Shown here: one piece after another, positions 44,668-54,897 of the stretch
Position numbering within the stretch: position 1 is the stretch's first letter
Layout: each line of letters begins with the position of its first letter
DNA from: Dehalococcoidia bacterium
GTDB taxonomy: Bacteria; Chloroflexota; Dehalococcoidia; Lucifugimonadales; Lucifugimonadaceae
DNA: 64,000 nt
Assembly: GCA_002728715.1 (NCBI GenBank)
Contig: PBVQ01000029.1
Coordinates: forward strand, 1-64,000
Direction: 5' to 3'
Made by a program: the position numbers and the translations under genes
Notes under the pieces: generated by a model
Databases searched by the model: none
Told to the model about the DNA's origin: nothing
Seen by the model: only the letters and a program-made list of their open reading frames with translations

Positions 44668-45135
44668 TTACTTTACAAAGATATTAATTAAATTTAGAAC
44701 AATACAACCAAAAATCCCTGCAGCAATATCATCCATCATTATTCCTAACCCTCCTGGAATTCTTTCAAATTTTTTTATCCCAAAAGGCTTAAAGATATCA
44801 AGATATCTAAAAACTAAAAACCCTACTATAAACCAAGCAAAACTATTAGGCAAAAAAAGTAAAGTAATCCACATTCCTACCCACTCATCAATCACAACTT
44901 TACTTGGATCTTTATCATTCTCAGTAGCAGTAAAATCAGATGACCAAGTCCCTACAATAATAAATACAATAATAACTAGTAATAAATATATGTCATTTAA
45001 AAATATATTACTAAGAAAAAAAAATATTATAACTGAAACAAAAGATGCAACAGTCGCCGGCCCTTTTAATGGCCATAATCCAGTATAAAAACCTGTTGCA
45101 AATAAAAAGGCAAATTTTTCAATTACTCCAGCCAA
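44668..45135 (-). CDS. pgpA: Phosphatidylglycerophosphatase A
   Basis: PLKGPATVAS, KVVIDEWVGMW, FKPFGIKKFERIPGGLGIMMDDIAAG. Confidence 0.88.
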   Translation of the reverse strand: MAGVIEKFAFLFATGFYTGLWPLKGPATVASFVSVIIFFFLSNIFLNDIYLLLVIIVFIIVGTWSSDFTATENDKDPSKVVIDEWVGMWITLLFLPNSFAWFIVGFLVFRYLDIFKPFGIKKFERIPGGLGIMMDDIAAGIFGCIVLNLINIFVK

Positions 45136-45899
45136 TGTTTAGCCCAATCTAAACTGCTTTTTGTATTTGATGAGGGTTTATATTCACATCCTACCCATCC
45201 TTCATAGCCAATTTCATCTAGAAAATTTAATAGGAAATTATAATTTATTTCACCTGTACCGGGTTCATTTCGTCCAGGATTATCAGCCAATTGAATATGC
45301 TTTATATAGGCTAAGTTATGTTTTACATTATGGGCTAAATTACCTTCCATAATTTGCATGTGATAAAAATCATATTGTAAAGCTAAATTTTTATGATTTA
45401 TATGATTTATTAAATCAACAGCTTGATTTGTTCTATGAATAAAATACCCCGGCTGATCCTTAGTATTTATAGGTTCTATGAGGGCATAAATTTTTTCTTT
45501 TGATAACTCTTCAGCTGCAAAAAACAAATTATCCTTAAGAGTTTCATATGCTTCTTTTGAATCTATATCTCCCAATACGCCTATTCCAACATTCACTCCT
45601 ATGCATCCAAGTTCTTGAGCATAATTCTTTGATTGAATAAGTCTTTGTTTATAAATTTCAGTTTTATCAGATCTTAATATTACGTTTGATATTCCTGTAT
45701 CATTATCGATTATATTTGTGTTAATAATTATTTGTTTTAAGTTATTAGTGTTCAATTTTTGTTTAATTTCTTGGATCTTAAAATCGTAAGGACTTTGAAT
45801 TTCTACTCCTTTAAAACCAAGCTTAGCAGCCTCATCATATCTATCCAAAACATCGTACTCATTAAACATCCATTGTAAATTTGCTTCTAATTTAGGCAA
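45123..45899 (-). CDS. Hydroxypyruvate isomerase family (Hyi/OtnI) TIM-barrel protein
   Basis: EANLQWMFNEY, GFKGVEIQSPY, IEPINTKDQPGYFIH, QLADNPGRNEPGTGEINY. Confidence 0.85.
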   Translation of the reverse strand: MPKLEANLQWMFNEYDVLDRYDEAAKLGFKGVEIQSPYDFKIQEIKQKLNTNNLKQIIINTNIIDNDTGISNVILRSDKTEIYKQRLIQSKNYAQELGCIGVNVGIGVLGDIDSKEAYETLKDNLFFAAEELSKEKIYALIEPINTKDQPGYFIHRTNQAVDLINHINHKNLALQYDFYHMQIMEGNLAHNVKHNLAYIKHIQLADNPGRNEPGTGEINYNFLLNFLDEIGYEGWVGCEYKPSSNTKSSLDWAKHWLE

Positions 45900-47318
45900 C
45901 TAATCGTCCTTTTTAATTAAAAAATCTGGTTTAACTTTATAAAACTCTGTTAGGTTTTCATATGCTTGGGCTAGTTCTAACACTGAAAAATCTTTTCTTG
46001 GCTTTCCAATAATCTGTATACCTATAGGAAGCCCTGAGCTAGTAAACCCTGATGGTATAGAAATAGAAGGCAATCCAGTTACAGATATGGTATAGCAGGG
46101 CCACATCCAATCTAGATAAGTATTGAGTTTCACACCATTTACTTTGTCTGGATACTCTTTTTCTACGGAAAATGGAGGAACAGAAGTTACAGGCATAATT
46201 AGATAATCGTATTTTTCAAAAAATAAAATTATGCTTTTCCATAATTTAGTTTTCAGATATTCTGCTTTTGCCATATCATAGGAGGATAAATTTTTACCTT
46301 GATTATAATTCCATATAATAGTATCTTTAACTTTGTCAGCATTTTTTTCTATATGTTTTTTATGCTTTAGAGTATAACTAAAAGCTCTGTATGCTTGAAA
46401 AATCTGATCCGAATCTGATAAATCAGGTTCATCATCAATAATTTCGCATCCAATTTTTTCAAAAATAGTTTTTTGATTCATAAAATTATCATAAATTTCT
46501 GATTCAATTGGCCTATTATTAAGATCTTTTGCCCATGCAATTTTTGTACCATTAAAATTTCTATGTAAGGAATTTTCCAGACTAATAGTTGAATCATCAA
46601 AAGAACTAGGAGAAAATTTTTCATATCCTGAAATAGCAACTAATTGTATTAAAATATCTTCGACTTGCCTTCCCATAGGTCCGCCTGTTGACAAAGTAGA
46701 CCAGCCTAATTCATCGTAAGCTGGAACCCTTCCTAATGATGGCCTAAAACCAACAATATTCGACCAAGCTGCTGGATTTCTTAATGAGCCTCCAAGATCA
46801 GATCCAGTAGCAATAGGAACCATTCCACATGCTAAAGCTACCGCTGACCCACCTGAACTTCCACCACATGTTTTATCTAATGAGTATGGATTTTTAGTAG
46901 AACCAAACACTTCATTAAAAGTTTGAGAACCCGCACCAAACTCAGGAGTATTAGATTTACCAATGATAATGGCACCGGATTCTTTTATATTTTTTACAAT
47001 TAGTGAATCTTTAGTTGGTATATTTTCAGAATATATTCTGGATCCAAAAGTAGTCTTTATACCTGATGTTTCTTCTAGATCTTTCACGGCAACTGGCAAG
47101 CCAGCTAAAATACCACTTTGTTTTTCAGGTTTATTATCAAATTCTTTTGCATTCTCTAGTGCCAAATCGTAGGATAATGTAACCATAGCATTTACATAAG
47201 GATTGTATTTCTCAATTTGATCTATGTGAACCTTAACAAGCTCTTCACAAGAAATTTGTTTTGATGATAATAATTTTTTTTGATTTTTCACAGATAAAAA
47301 ATTAATCTCGTGAGTCAT
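45900..47318 (-). CDS. Amidase (GatA-like signature family)
   Basis: GSTKNPYSLDKTCGGSSGGSAVALACGMVPIATGSDLGGSLRNPAAW. Confidence 0.9.
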   Translation of the reverse strand: MTHEINFLSVKNQKKLLSSKQISCEELVKVHIDQIEKYNPYVNAMVTLSYDLALENAKEFDNKPEKQSGILAGLPVAVKDLEETSGIKTTFGSRIYSENIPTKDSLIVKNIKESGAIIIGKSNTPEFGAGSQTFNEVFGSTKNPYSLDKTCGGSSGGSAVALACGMVPIATGSDLGGSLRNPAAWSNIVGFRPSLGRVPAYDELGWSTLSTGGPMGRQVEDILIQLVAISGYEKFSPSSFDDSTISLENSLHRNFNGTKIAWAKDLNNRPIESEIYDNFMNQKTIFEKIGCEIIDDEPDLSDSDQIFQAYRAFSYTLKHKKHIEKNADKVKDTIIWNYNQGKNLSSYDMAKAEYLKTKLWKSIILFFEKYDYLIMPVTSVPPFSVEKEYPDKVNGVKLNTYLDWMWPCYTISVTGLPSISIPSGFTSSGLPIGIQIIGKPRKDFSVLELAQAYENLTEFYKVKPDFLIKKDD

Positions 47319-48278
47319 TTACCACCATGTCTTTCCTTCTATTTCTTTTTGATCGTACTTAAAATTTTCAGAATATATTCCTGTTGATAAATATTTCCAT
47401 CCACCATCACAAAAAATTGTTACAATCTTCCCAGATTTACCTTCTTTTGACATTTTTTCTGCTATTTTTCTAGCAGTAGCAAAAGTAGCCCCTGAAGATA
47501 CTCCAACAAAAATACCCATATCAACGAGTAGTTTTCTTGTCCAATAAAAAGCCTCTTCGCCTTCAATTAATACTCTACCATCAAGTTTTTCTAAATCAAT
47601 TATAGGCGGGATAAAACCATGTTCAATCGCTCTTAGACCTTGAACTTTTTCATCAGGATGAGGAGCAGTAGCAATAATTTGAATGTTTGAATTATATTCC
47701 TTAAGAAACTTACCGGCACCCATAAGAGTTCCACCTGTTCCTAAACCAGCAATAAATACATCTGTATCTGGTAAATCCTTAATTATCTCCGGGCCTGTAG
47801 TTTCATAATGAGCCTTTGGGTTGGCTTCATTACCATATTGATAAGGCATATAGTAATTTGGATTATCGTTACTTATTTGTTTTGCTAAATTTATGGACTC
47901 ATTCGTTCCTTTACCAGCGTCAGAAAATATAACCTCCGCTCCAAAAGCCTTTAGTATATCGATTCTTTCAGGTGGAACATCTGCTGGCATAACTACTTTT
48001 ATTTTATAGCCTCTAGTACTACCAAGCATCGCTAGACCAATCCCAGTATTTCCTGAAGTAGGTTCAAGAATAGTACTACCTTGAGAAATCTTTCCTTCTT
48101 TTTCAGCATTTAGAATAAGAGATTTTGCTACTCTGTCTTTAACTGATCCAGTGGGATTAGAAGATTCAAGTTTACCAAATATCTGAATTTTAGGATCAGG
48201 ACTTAACTGACTAACATCAATTAATGGAGTGTTACCTATCGAAGTAATTATGTTTGAACTAATTTTATTTAATGCCAT
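47319..48278 (-). CDS. cysK: Cysteine synthase
   Basis: NPTGSVKDRVAK PLP Lys, TSGNTGIGLAM, GTGGTLMGAGKF. Confidence 0.92.
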   Translation of the reverse strand: MALNKISSNIITSIGNTPLIDVSQLSPDPKIQIFGKLESSNPTGSVKDRVAKSLILNAEKEGKISQGSTILEPTSGNTGIGLAMLGSTRGYKIKVVMPADVPPERIDILKAFGAEVIFSDAGKGTNESINLAKQISNDNPNYYMPYQYGNEANPKAHYETTGPEIIKDLPDTDVFIAGLGTGGTLMGAGKFLKEYNSNIQIIATAPHPDEKVQGLRAIEHGFIPPIIDLEKLDGRVLIEGEEAFYWTRKLLVDMGIFVGVSSGATFATARKIAEKMSKEGKSGKIVTIFCDGGWKYLSTGIYSENFKYDQKEIEGKTWW

Positions 48279-48291
48279 TAAAATTCTTTTT

Positions 48292-49125
48292 CTAATTTAC
48301 AATCCCACAGAAAATCTCGTAATCGATTAATTCTTTGACATCAGGATTATCACCACACAATTTACAGTTTTTATCCTTCTTTATATTTATTTCCCTAAAC
48401 TCCATACTTAATGCATCAATCAAAATCATTCTACTAGATAGAACATTTCCAACACCCATAATAATTTTCACAGCCTCTATTGCTTGAATTGAACCTACTA
48501 ATCCAGGTAAAGCACCAATTACCCCCGCCTCGGCACAGTTGGGAACTTGACCTGGCGGTGGAGGGTCTGGAAACATACACCTGTAACAACTTTTTCCAGG
48601 AATATAAGTGGTTGCCTGACCATCAAAGACAAGAATTGCTCCATCTACAAGAGGTTTTTTAGCGAAAAAACTTGCATCATTAACTAAATATCTTGTGGCA
48701 AAATTATCAGCACCGTTTATAACAACGTCATAATCTGGGATGATTTTCATAGCATTTTCTGATGTTATCGGTTCTTCATGTAAAATTACATTAATATCTG
48801 GATTATGAGACATTAGGGTTTCTTTAGCTGAAACAACTTTAGGACGACCTACATCACTATCTGAATGCAAAATCTGCCTTTGAAGATTTGTTACATCTAC
48901 TACATCAAAGTCAACAATTCCGATAGTTCCTACTCCTGCTAGTGCAAGATATAATGCAACAGGTGATCCTAATCCACCAGCACCAATGATTAATACTTTA
49001 GAATTAAGTAGTTTTCTTTGTCCTATGCTTCCTACCCCATTCATGATTAAGTGTCTACTATATCTCTTTACTTGAGAAGGTGTTAAAGGGGGTAAATTTT
49101 CTAGATTGTCCATTACTTTTCCCAA
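48292..49125 (-). CDS. MoeB/ThiF-type adenylyltransferase (no rhodanese domain)
   Basis: GAGGLGSPVALYLALAGVGTIGIVDFDVVDVTNLQRQILH; CYRC and CKLC zinc sites. Confidence 0.9.
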   Translation of the reverse strand: MGKVMDNLENLPPLTPSQVKRYSRHLIMNGVGSIGQRKLLNSKVLIIGAGGLGSPVALYLALAGVGTIGIVDFDVVDVTNLQRQILHSDSDVGRPKVVSAKETLMSHNPDINVILHEEPITSENAMKIIPDYDVVINGADNFATRYLVNDASFFAKKPLVDGAILVFDGQATTYIPGKSCYRCMFPDPPPPGQVPNCAEAGVIGALPGLVGSIQAIEAVKIIMGVGNVLSSRMILIDALSMEFREINIKKDKNCKLCGDNPDVKELIDYEIFCGIVN

Positions 49126-49130
49126 AAAAA

Positions 49131-49562
49131 CTAGAACGTTAATTTTACTGATTTTTTATTATATTTCACTGATAATTCATATATTGAAACAGAACTTAGA
49201 TGTTTCAATAAAATTTGTTCTACTTCGGTCCATAAATCTTTTTGTGAACAATCATGAGACAAAATACAACTTTCAGGTAAATCTACACAATCAAAAGGTG
49301 CAAGGGAGTACTCAACAGCATCTATTACATCCTTAACGGAAACTGATTTAGGATCCTTAATAAGTTTATGACCACCATTTGGTCCTCTTTTTGATTCAAT
49401 AATTTTTGCTTTATGGAGGTCTGCACATATTCTAAGTAAAAAAGGAGCAGGAATATGTTGAGATGAGGAAATATCTTGAGTAGGAATAAACTCATCTTTA
49501 TTGGATTGTGCCAAATGAACTAGAGTTCTTACACCGTAATCAATTTTTATAGGAATAATCAT
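49131..49562 (-). CDS. Rrf2 family transcriptional regulator with three-Cys cluster motif
   Basis: DYGVRTLVHLAQ, HTH, SKRGPNGGHKL wing, CVDLPESCILSHDC (CX6CX5C). Confidence 0.88.
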   Translation of the reverse strand: MIIPIKIDYGVRTLVHLAQSNKDEFIPTQDISSSQHIPAPFLLRICADLHKAKIIESKRGPNGGHKLIKDPKSVSVKDVIDAVEYSLAPFDCVDLPESCILSHDCSQKDLWTEVEQILLKHLSSVSIYELSVKYNKKSVKLTF

Positions 49563-49679
49563 ATTATCTATTATACAATTTTATTTTTTTATTGGAAATT
49601 ATAGTATTTTCTCAATTTACTACAAATATAAACTTTAATAAAGTGTGGTAGAATTACTTTATGCTATTTATAATTCTAA

Positions 49680-50372
49680 TTGGAGAATAGATTGGCCAAG
49701 AATATCATCCTTAACGTAGAAAAAAGAAACACTTTTGGAAAAAAAAATCGTTCACTAAGGCGAAACGGAATCACACCCGTACATGTATACGGGTTAAAAT
49801 CTGATTCCCTTTCGCTACAAGCTAATGAAAGAGATCTAATATCTGTACTGAAAAGTGCAGGTAGAACTACACCTGTAAGTATCAAAACAAAAGATGGCGA
49901 AGAAACTATTACAATTGTGAGAGAAGTCGATAGACATGCTGTATCAGGAAATATACAACATGTTGATTTTTTGAGAGTTGATATAAATGAAGAAGTTGAA
50001 TCACCCGTTCCGGTAATTTTGATTAATCAAGATAAAGCACCAGGAACAGCAGGTGGAGCTGGAGTAGTAACTCAAGGAACTTTTGAAATTACCGTAAGAG
50101 CAAAACCTTTTGATATGCCAAGTGAATTGGAAGCAGATTGTTCAGTCTTAGTTGATTTAGATGCTGCAATTTTATCTAGTGACATAATACTAGGCGATGG
50201 CGTTTCATTATCAAGTTCCAGTGATGATAGAATTGCATGGATTCAACCTCCAAGAGTTGTCGTTGATGAACCTACAGTTTCTGAGGAAGGTACTACTGAA
50301 GAAGGGGATGAATCTGCAGAAGATTCTACTGAATCTGACGAGCAGCAAGCAAGCACTTCTGAAGAATCATAG
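49680..50372 (+). CDS. rplY: 50S ribosomal protein L25/general stress protein Ctc with acidic tail
   Basis: L25 N-domain KRNTFGKKNRSLRRNGITPVHVYG; TL5/Ctc C-domain; Glu/Ser/Asp-rich end. TTG start at 49680 or 49692. Confidence 0.9.
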   Translation: MENRLAKNIILNVEKRNTFGKKNRSLRRNGITPVHVYGLKSDSLSLQANERDLISVLKSAGRTTPVSIKTKDGEETITIVREVDRHAVSGNIQHVDFLRVDINEEVESPVPVILINQDKAPGTAGGAGVVTQGTFEITVRAKPFDMPSELEADCSVLVDLDAAILSSDIILGDGVSLSSSSDDRIAWIQPPRVVVDEPTVSEEGTTEEGDESAEDSTESDEQQASTSEES

Positions 50373-50435
50373 TCAAAAAATAATTTAGAATTCTAGCTGT
50401 AAAAAAATACTTACTAATTACCCTTGGAGGGTAAA

Positions 50436-51965
50436 ATGGATGTTCTTTTAGTCGCTATTTTAGTTGGATTATCAGCTATTTTTATAGGATTTTTCTCGGG
50501 CTTTAAATTTCATAATTTGTACTCATCTCGATCAATAAAAGCAACAAAAGAAGCTGTAGATCAACAATTACAAAGAGCAAATTCTCGTAGCAAAGAAATA
50601 CTTCTTGAAGCTAAAGAAGAAGCTCTCAAAATAAGATCCGAAACTGAAAGAAATATTAATACTCAAAAATTAGAAATTCAGGCTATTAGTAATAAAATTG
50701 ACACAAATAAAGAAGTAATTGAACAAAAACAAAAAGCATTGATTGATGAAGAAAAAATTTTGTCACAGAAGAAAAATCAATTACAGTCTGATCTAAAGTC
50801 TTTGGAAGAAAATAAGAAAGGAATTTCGCTTGAGCTTGAAAAAATAAGTGGTTTATCGATATCAAGTGCCAAAAAAAAATTGATGCAAACAGCAGAAGAA
50901 GAAATTCAATTTGAAGTATCAAAAAAATATAGAGACGCAGATCTAATTGCACAAGATGAATATGAACAAAAAGCTAAAATGATACTTTCAGAAACAATGC
51001 AGAGATATGCAAGCGAAGTGGTTTCAGAAGTATCTGTGACTAGAATAAACCTCCCTAATGAGGAAATGAAAGGTAGACTAATTGGTAGAGAAGGAAGAAA
51101 TATCAAATCAATTGAATCAGCTACTGGGGTTGACGTAATAATAGATGATATACCTGAAACAATTACAATTTCTTGTTTTGATCCTATAAGAAGAGAAATC
51201 GCAAAATTAACTATTGAAAATTTAATTAAAGATGGAAGAATAAATCCTTCTAGAATTGAAGAAACTATGGCTAGAGTGAAGAGAGATCTAGATACAAATA
51301 TAAAAAAAATAGGCCAAAAGGCTACATTTGATATTAATGTAAAAGGATTACATCCAGAATTAATTTATCATATGGGAATGCTAGACTATAGATTTAGTTA
51401 CGGCGAGAATGTGCTTAATCATTCCAAAGAAGTCGGTTCGATAGCAGGAATGCTGGCAAGTCAAATTGGTGCTAGTGTAGAAATAGCAAAAACTGCAGGA
51501 TTTTTACATGATATTGGTAAATCTCTTACACATGAAATAGATGGTCCTCATGCGCTAATTGGCGCTGATTTAGCAAAAAAATTTGGTCAAAATGATAAAG
51601 TAATAACCGCTATTAAGGAGCATCACGACACTGAAATGACGACTATAGAATCGTTTTTAGTTGCAGCAGCAGACGCAATAAGCGCAGCAAGACCAGGAGC
51701 TCGAAATGACTCAATAGAAAATTACATCGAAAGGCTTGAGGCACTAGAAAATATCGCTTTACAATTTCATGAAGTAAGTAATGTTTATGCAATTCAGGCT
51801 GGTAGAGAAGTAAGAATTTTAGTAAATCCAGAAAAAGTAAATGACATTCAAGCTTCAGAACTTGCAAGAAAAATAGTTAAGAAAATTGAGGATGAATTAC
51901 AATATCCTGGTCAAATCAAAATTGTAGTAATAAGAGAATCAAGAATAGAAGAAATGGCAAAATAA
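50436..51965 (+). CDS. rny: Ribonuclease Y
   Basis: N-terminal TM and coiled coil, KH (GRLIGREGRNIKSIESATGVD), HD (FLHDIGKSL). ATG at 50436 preceded by TTGGAGG; ORF-track start 50424 overlaps this SD. Confidence 0.95.
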   Translation: MDVLLVAILVGLSAIFIGFFSGFKFHNLYSSRSIKATKEAVDQQLQRANSRSKEILLEAKEEALKIRSETERNINTQKLEIQAISNKIDTNKEVIEQKQKALIDEEKILSQKKNQLQSDLKSLEENKKGISLELEKISGLSISSAKKKLMQTAEEEIQFEVSKKYRDADLIAQDEYEQKAKMILSETMQRYASEVVSEVSVTRINLPNEEMKGRLIGREGRNIKSIESATGVDVIIDDIPETITISCFDPIRREIAKLTIENLIKDGRINPSRIEETMARVKRDLDTNIKKIGQKATFDINVKGLHPELIYHMGMLDYRFSYGENVLNHSKEVGSIAGMLASQIGASVEIAKTAGFLHDIGKSLTHEIDGPHALIGADLAKKFGQNDKVITAIKEHHDTEMTTIESFLVAAADAISAARPGARNDSIENYIERLEALENIALQFHEVSNVYAIQAGREVRILVNPEKVNDIQASELARKIVKKIEDELQYPGQIKIVVIRESRIEEMAK

Positions 51966-51967
51966 TA

Positions 51968-52747
51968 ATGAAAATATTAATGATCGGAGACGTAGTTGGA
52001 AGAGGTGGTAGAAATACCATAAAAAATATTTTACCTGATTTAATTAATGAATATCAAATAGACTTTGTAACCTTGCAAGGCGAAAATATGGCATCAGGTT
52101 TTGGTCTTACATTAGAAACTGTTATGGAGATGTTGGAGACCGGGGTTGATGTAATAACATCAGGGAATCATGTATGGGATAAAAACGATTTTATACACCA
52201 TCTTGATAATCCAAAAATACCGGTAATTAGACCGATGAATTATCCAATGAATACTCCAGGTAGAGGATATTTGTATGATTCAAGTCCAGTTGGGGTCGTA
52301 AATCTAATTGGTAGAGTTTGGGTGGGAGAATTTGATTCTCCTTTTTCAGTAATAGATGAAGTATTGAGCAATATATACATTGATAAAAAACCAATTATTG
52401 TTGATTTTCATGCTGAAGCTACATCTGAAAAAGCTGCATTAGGTTGGTATTTGGATGGGAGAGTTACAGCTGTTGTTGGCACCCATACACATGTACCAAC
52501 AGCCGATTGTAAAATTCTACCAAATGGAACTGCATTTGTATCGGACCTTGGTATGGTGGGAGCTGAAAACTCAATTTTAGGCGCTGAAATTGAAGGATCA
52601 TTAAACCGCTTTCTGACTAGTCGTAAAAATCGAATGAAACCAGAAACAAAAGGTGTTATGAATTTTAATTCTGTGTTAATCACTACTAATGATACTAATA
52701 ATAGAGCTATTAGCATCGAAAGAATTGATAGAAAAATTGAAATCTAA
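51968..52747 (+). CDS. ymdB: YmdB family metallophosphoesterase
   Basis: MKILMIGDVVGRGGR, GENMASGFGLT, TSGNHVWDK, VGTHTHVPTAD. Confidence 0.93.
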   Translation: MKILMIGDVVGRGGRNTIKNILPDLINEYQIDFVTLQGENMASGFGLTLETVMEMLETGVDVITSGNHVWDKNDFIHHLDNPKIPVIRPMNYPMNTPGRGYLYDSSPVGVVNLIGRVWVGEFDSPFSVIDEVLSNIYIDKKPIIVDFHAEATSEKAALGWYLDGRVTAVVGTHTHVPTADCKILPNGTAFVSDLGMVGAENSILGAEIEGSLNRFLTSRKNRMKPETKGVMNFNSVLITTNDTNNRAISIERIDRKIEI

Positions 52748-52762
52748 GATAATTGAATTTAA

Positions 52763-53680
52763 ATGAATTATCAAAATTATGATAGTAGATATAGTATTCA
52801 TAAAATAACTACTAACTATTCCTGGCCAATACAAATTGACTTGCATTTACACACAACAAAATCGGATGGCAATCTAACTCCATCTCAGTTAATCAAACTA
52901 ATAGATAAAACAAATTTAAAAATAATTTCAATAACTGACCATGACAATATCAATGGCTTAGAAGAAGCTAGAAAAGAAGTAGACTTAAGAGAAAACCTAA
53001 CTTTAATCAACGGAATAGAATTAAGCACAACAAATAATAAAGATGAAATACATATTCTAGGTTATTTTATAGATGTTCATTCAAAAAAACTTATAGATAA
53101 AATTAAAGAACTGAAGATGCAAAGAATAGAATCATCAAAGAAAATTATCAGTTTCTTGAGGAAAAAAAATATATTTTTATCATGGGAAGAAATTTATTCT
53201 AAAACAAGTGGGATAATTGGAAGGCCACATTTAGCCAGAGCTATGATTAAGCAAAATTATGTTAAATCTATTAATGAAGCGTTTGAAAAATACCTAAATG
53301 ATGAAACTATTAAAAATATCATCAAATATAAGATTAATACATTTGATGCTATAAGATTAATACTGGATGCTGGTGGTTTGCCTGTAATAGCTCATCCAAA
53401 AAGTATAAATAGCTTGAATAATCAAATTGATAAATTAGTTGATATAGGATTATCAGGGATTGAAGTCTATGCAGAAAAATATGGAGAAATGACACAAAAC
53501 TATTACCTAAAAATATGCGAAAAATACAACTTAATCCCTACTGGTGGAACCGACTACCATGCAAATAATCAGAAATATGAAATGATGCCAGGTATGAATG
53601 GACCTCCATACTCGACTTATGAAATGTTAATTGAAAAAGCCAAAAGTATACATGGCAAAAATATAGGTCAAAAAATTTAA
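52763..53680 (+). CDS. PHP domain phosphoesterase (RNase AM/YciV-like)
   Basis: DLHLHTTKSDGNLTPSQL, ITDHDNINGLEEA, IAHPKS, GGTDYHA. Confidence 0.87.
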   Translation: MNYQNYDSRYSIHKITTNYSWPIQIDLHLHTTKSDGNLTPSQLIKLIDKTNLKIISITDHDNINGLEEARKEVDLRENLTLINGIELSTTNNKDEIHILGYFIDVHSKKLIDKIKELKMQRIESSKKIISFLRKKNIFLSWEEIYSKTSGIIGRPHLARAMIKQNYVKSINEAFEKYLNDETIKNIIKYKINTFDAIRLILDAGGLPVIAHPKSINSLNNQIDKLVDIGLSGIEVYAEKYGEMTQNYYLKICEKYNLIPTGGTDYHANNQKYEMMPGMNGPPYSTYEMLIEKAKSIHGKNIGQKI

Positions 53681-53684
53681 TATT

Positions 53685-54359
53685 ATGGATATGAACTCAA
53701 TAATAATAATAATTTTTTCATTTTTGATTGGATCAATTCCTTCTGCATATCTTGTTGGTAAAAAACTAAAAAATATTGACCTAACTCAAAAAGGCTCTAG
53801 GAATACAGGTGTTTCAAATTTGACGCAAAATACAACGTTATATACAAGCTTACCTGTTATTTTTTTTGATCTGATTATAAAAGGTTTTTTACCTATATTT
53901 TTATGCTCTGATTTAATTTTTTCGCTAGATATAATTACGAAAATTTTATGTGGAATGGTAAGTTTAATTGGACATAATTGGTCAATTTTTTTAAATTTTA
54001 AAGGTGGAAGAGGAATCGCTACTCTTGTTGGAATAATTCTTGCACTAGATTATAATTTATTTGTGATTTTTACGGGCATAATTGCTATAGGATATCTATT
54101 TTCTCCAATAAAAGATTCTGCGTTTTGGTGGATAATATCAACAATTTGCACACCTTTATACACATTTATTTTGGGCCTTACAATTGAACTAACTCTTTTT
54201 ACATTTATGCTTTCTTTTGTAATAATTCTTAAAAGACTACTTTCAAATAAAGAAGAGACAAAAGCTAAAATTAGTATAAATTTAATTCTACTTAGATTAT
54301 TTTTTGATAGAGATATTTATGATAGAAAAAAATGGATAAATCGGAATATTGATAAATAA
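53685..54359 (+). CDS. plsY: Acyl-phosphate glycerol-3-phosphate acyltransferase
   Basis: GSIPSAYLVGK, GSRNTGVSNL, GHNWSIFLNFKGGRGIAT. Confidence 0.88.
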   Translation: MDMNSIIIIIFSFLIGSIPSAYLVGKKLKNIDLTQKGSRNTGVSNLTQNTTLYTSLPVIFFDLIIKGFLPIFLCSDLIFSLDIITKILCGMVSLIGHNWSIFLNFKGGRGIATLVGIILALDYNLFVIFTGIIAIGYLFSPIKDSAFWWIISTICTPLYTFILGLTIELTLFTFMLSFVIILKRLLSNKEETKAKISINLILLRLFFDRDIYDRKKWINRNIDK

Positions 54360-54887
54360 ATGACCTACTGCAATAAACATAATGATATGATGACAAATCT
54401 AAAATGCTCTAGATGTGATAATTACATATGTACTCGATGCATGAATCAAACACCTGTAGGGATAAAATGTAAAGATTGTGCATCAATTGGAAAGCCACAA
54501 ATTCTAATATTATCTAAAACCGCTACATTTTTTATATTAATAAATTCAATTATCATATCCATAATATTAGGATTATTCTTAAGTTTATTTTTGTGGCTAA
54601 TTTGGAATTTTCTACCAACATCAAACTTTCAAATTGGCAATGTATTTTTTGCAGTTGTAATAGCTATATTAGGTTTACAAGTAGGTGAAATTATAAGAAA
54701 AATTAGTAAAAATAAAATAAATCCTAAAATAAGAATAATTGCTGCTTTTAGCATGTTTTTAATCTGGTTTTCTTCAATAATTTTTTCAAATTTCTTAAGT
54801 TTGCCATTAGGGATTTATTTCAATATCATTAATCTTGTTGGACTTGGAATAGGTTCATACATAGCAATGAATAAAAATAGAAACTGA
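54360..54887 (+). CDS. B-box zinc finger membrane protein without recognisable rhomboid domain
   Basis: CNKHNDMMTNLKCSRCDNYICTRCMNQTPVGIKCKDCA followed by about four TM segments. Confidence 0.7.
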   Translation: MTYCNKHNDMMTNLKCSRCDNYICTRCMNQTPVGIKCKDCASIGKPQILILSKTATFFILINSIIISIILGLFLSLFLWLIWNFLPTSNFQIGNVFFAVVIAILGLQVGEIIRKISKNKINPKIRIIAAFSMFLIWFSSIIFSNFLSLPLGIYFNIINLVGLGIGSYIAMNKNRN

Positions 54888-54897
54888 GCAGGTAAAT

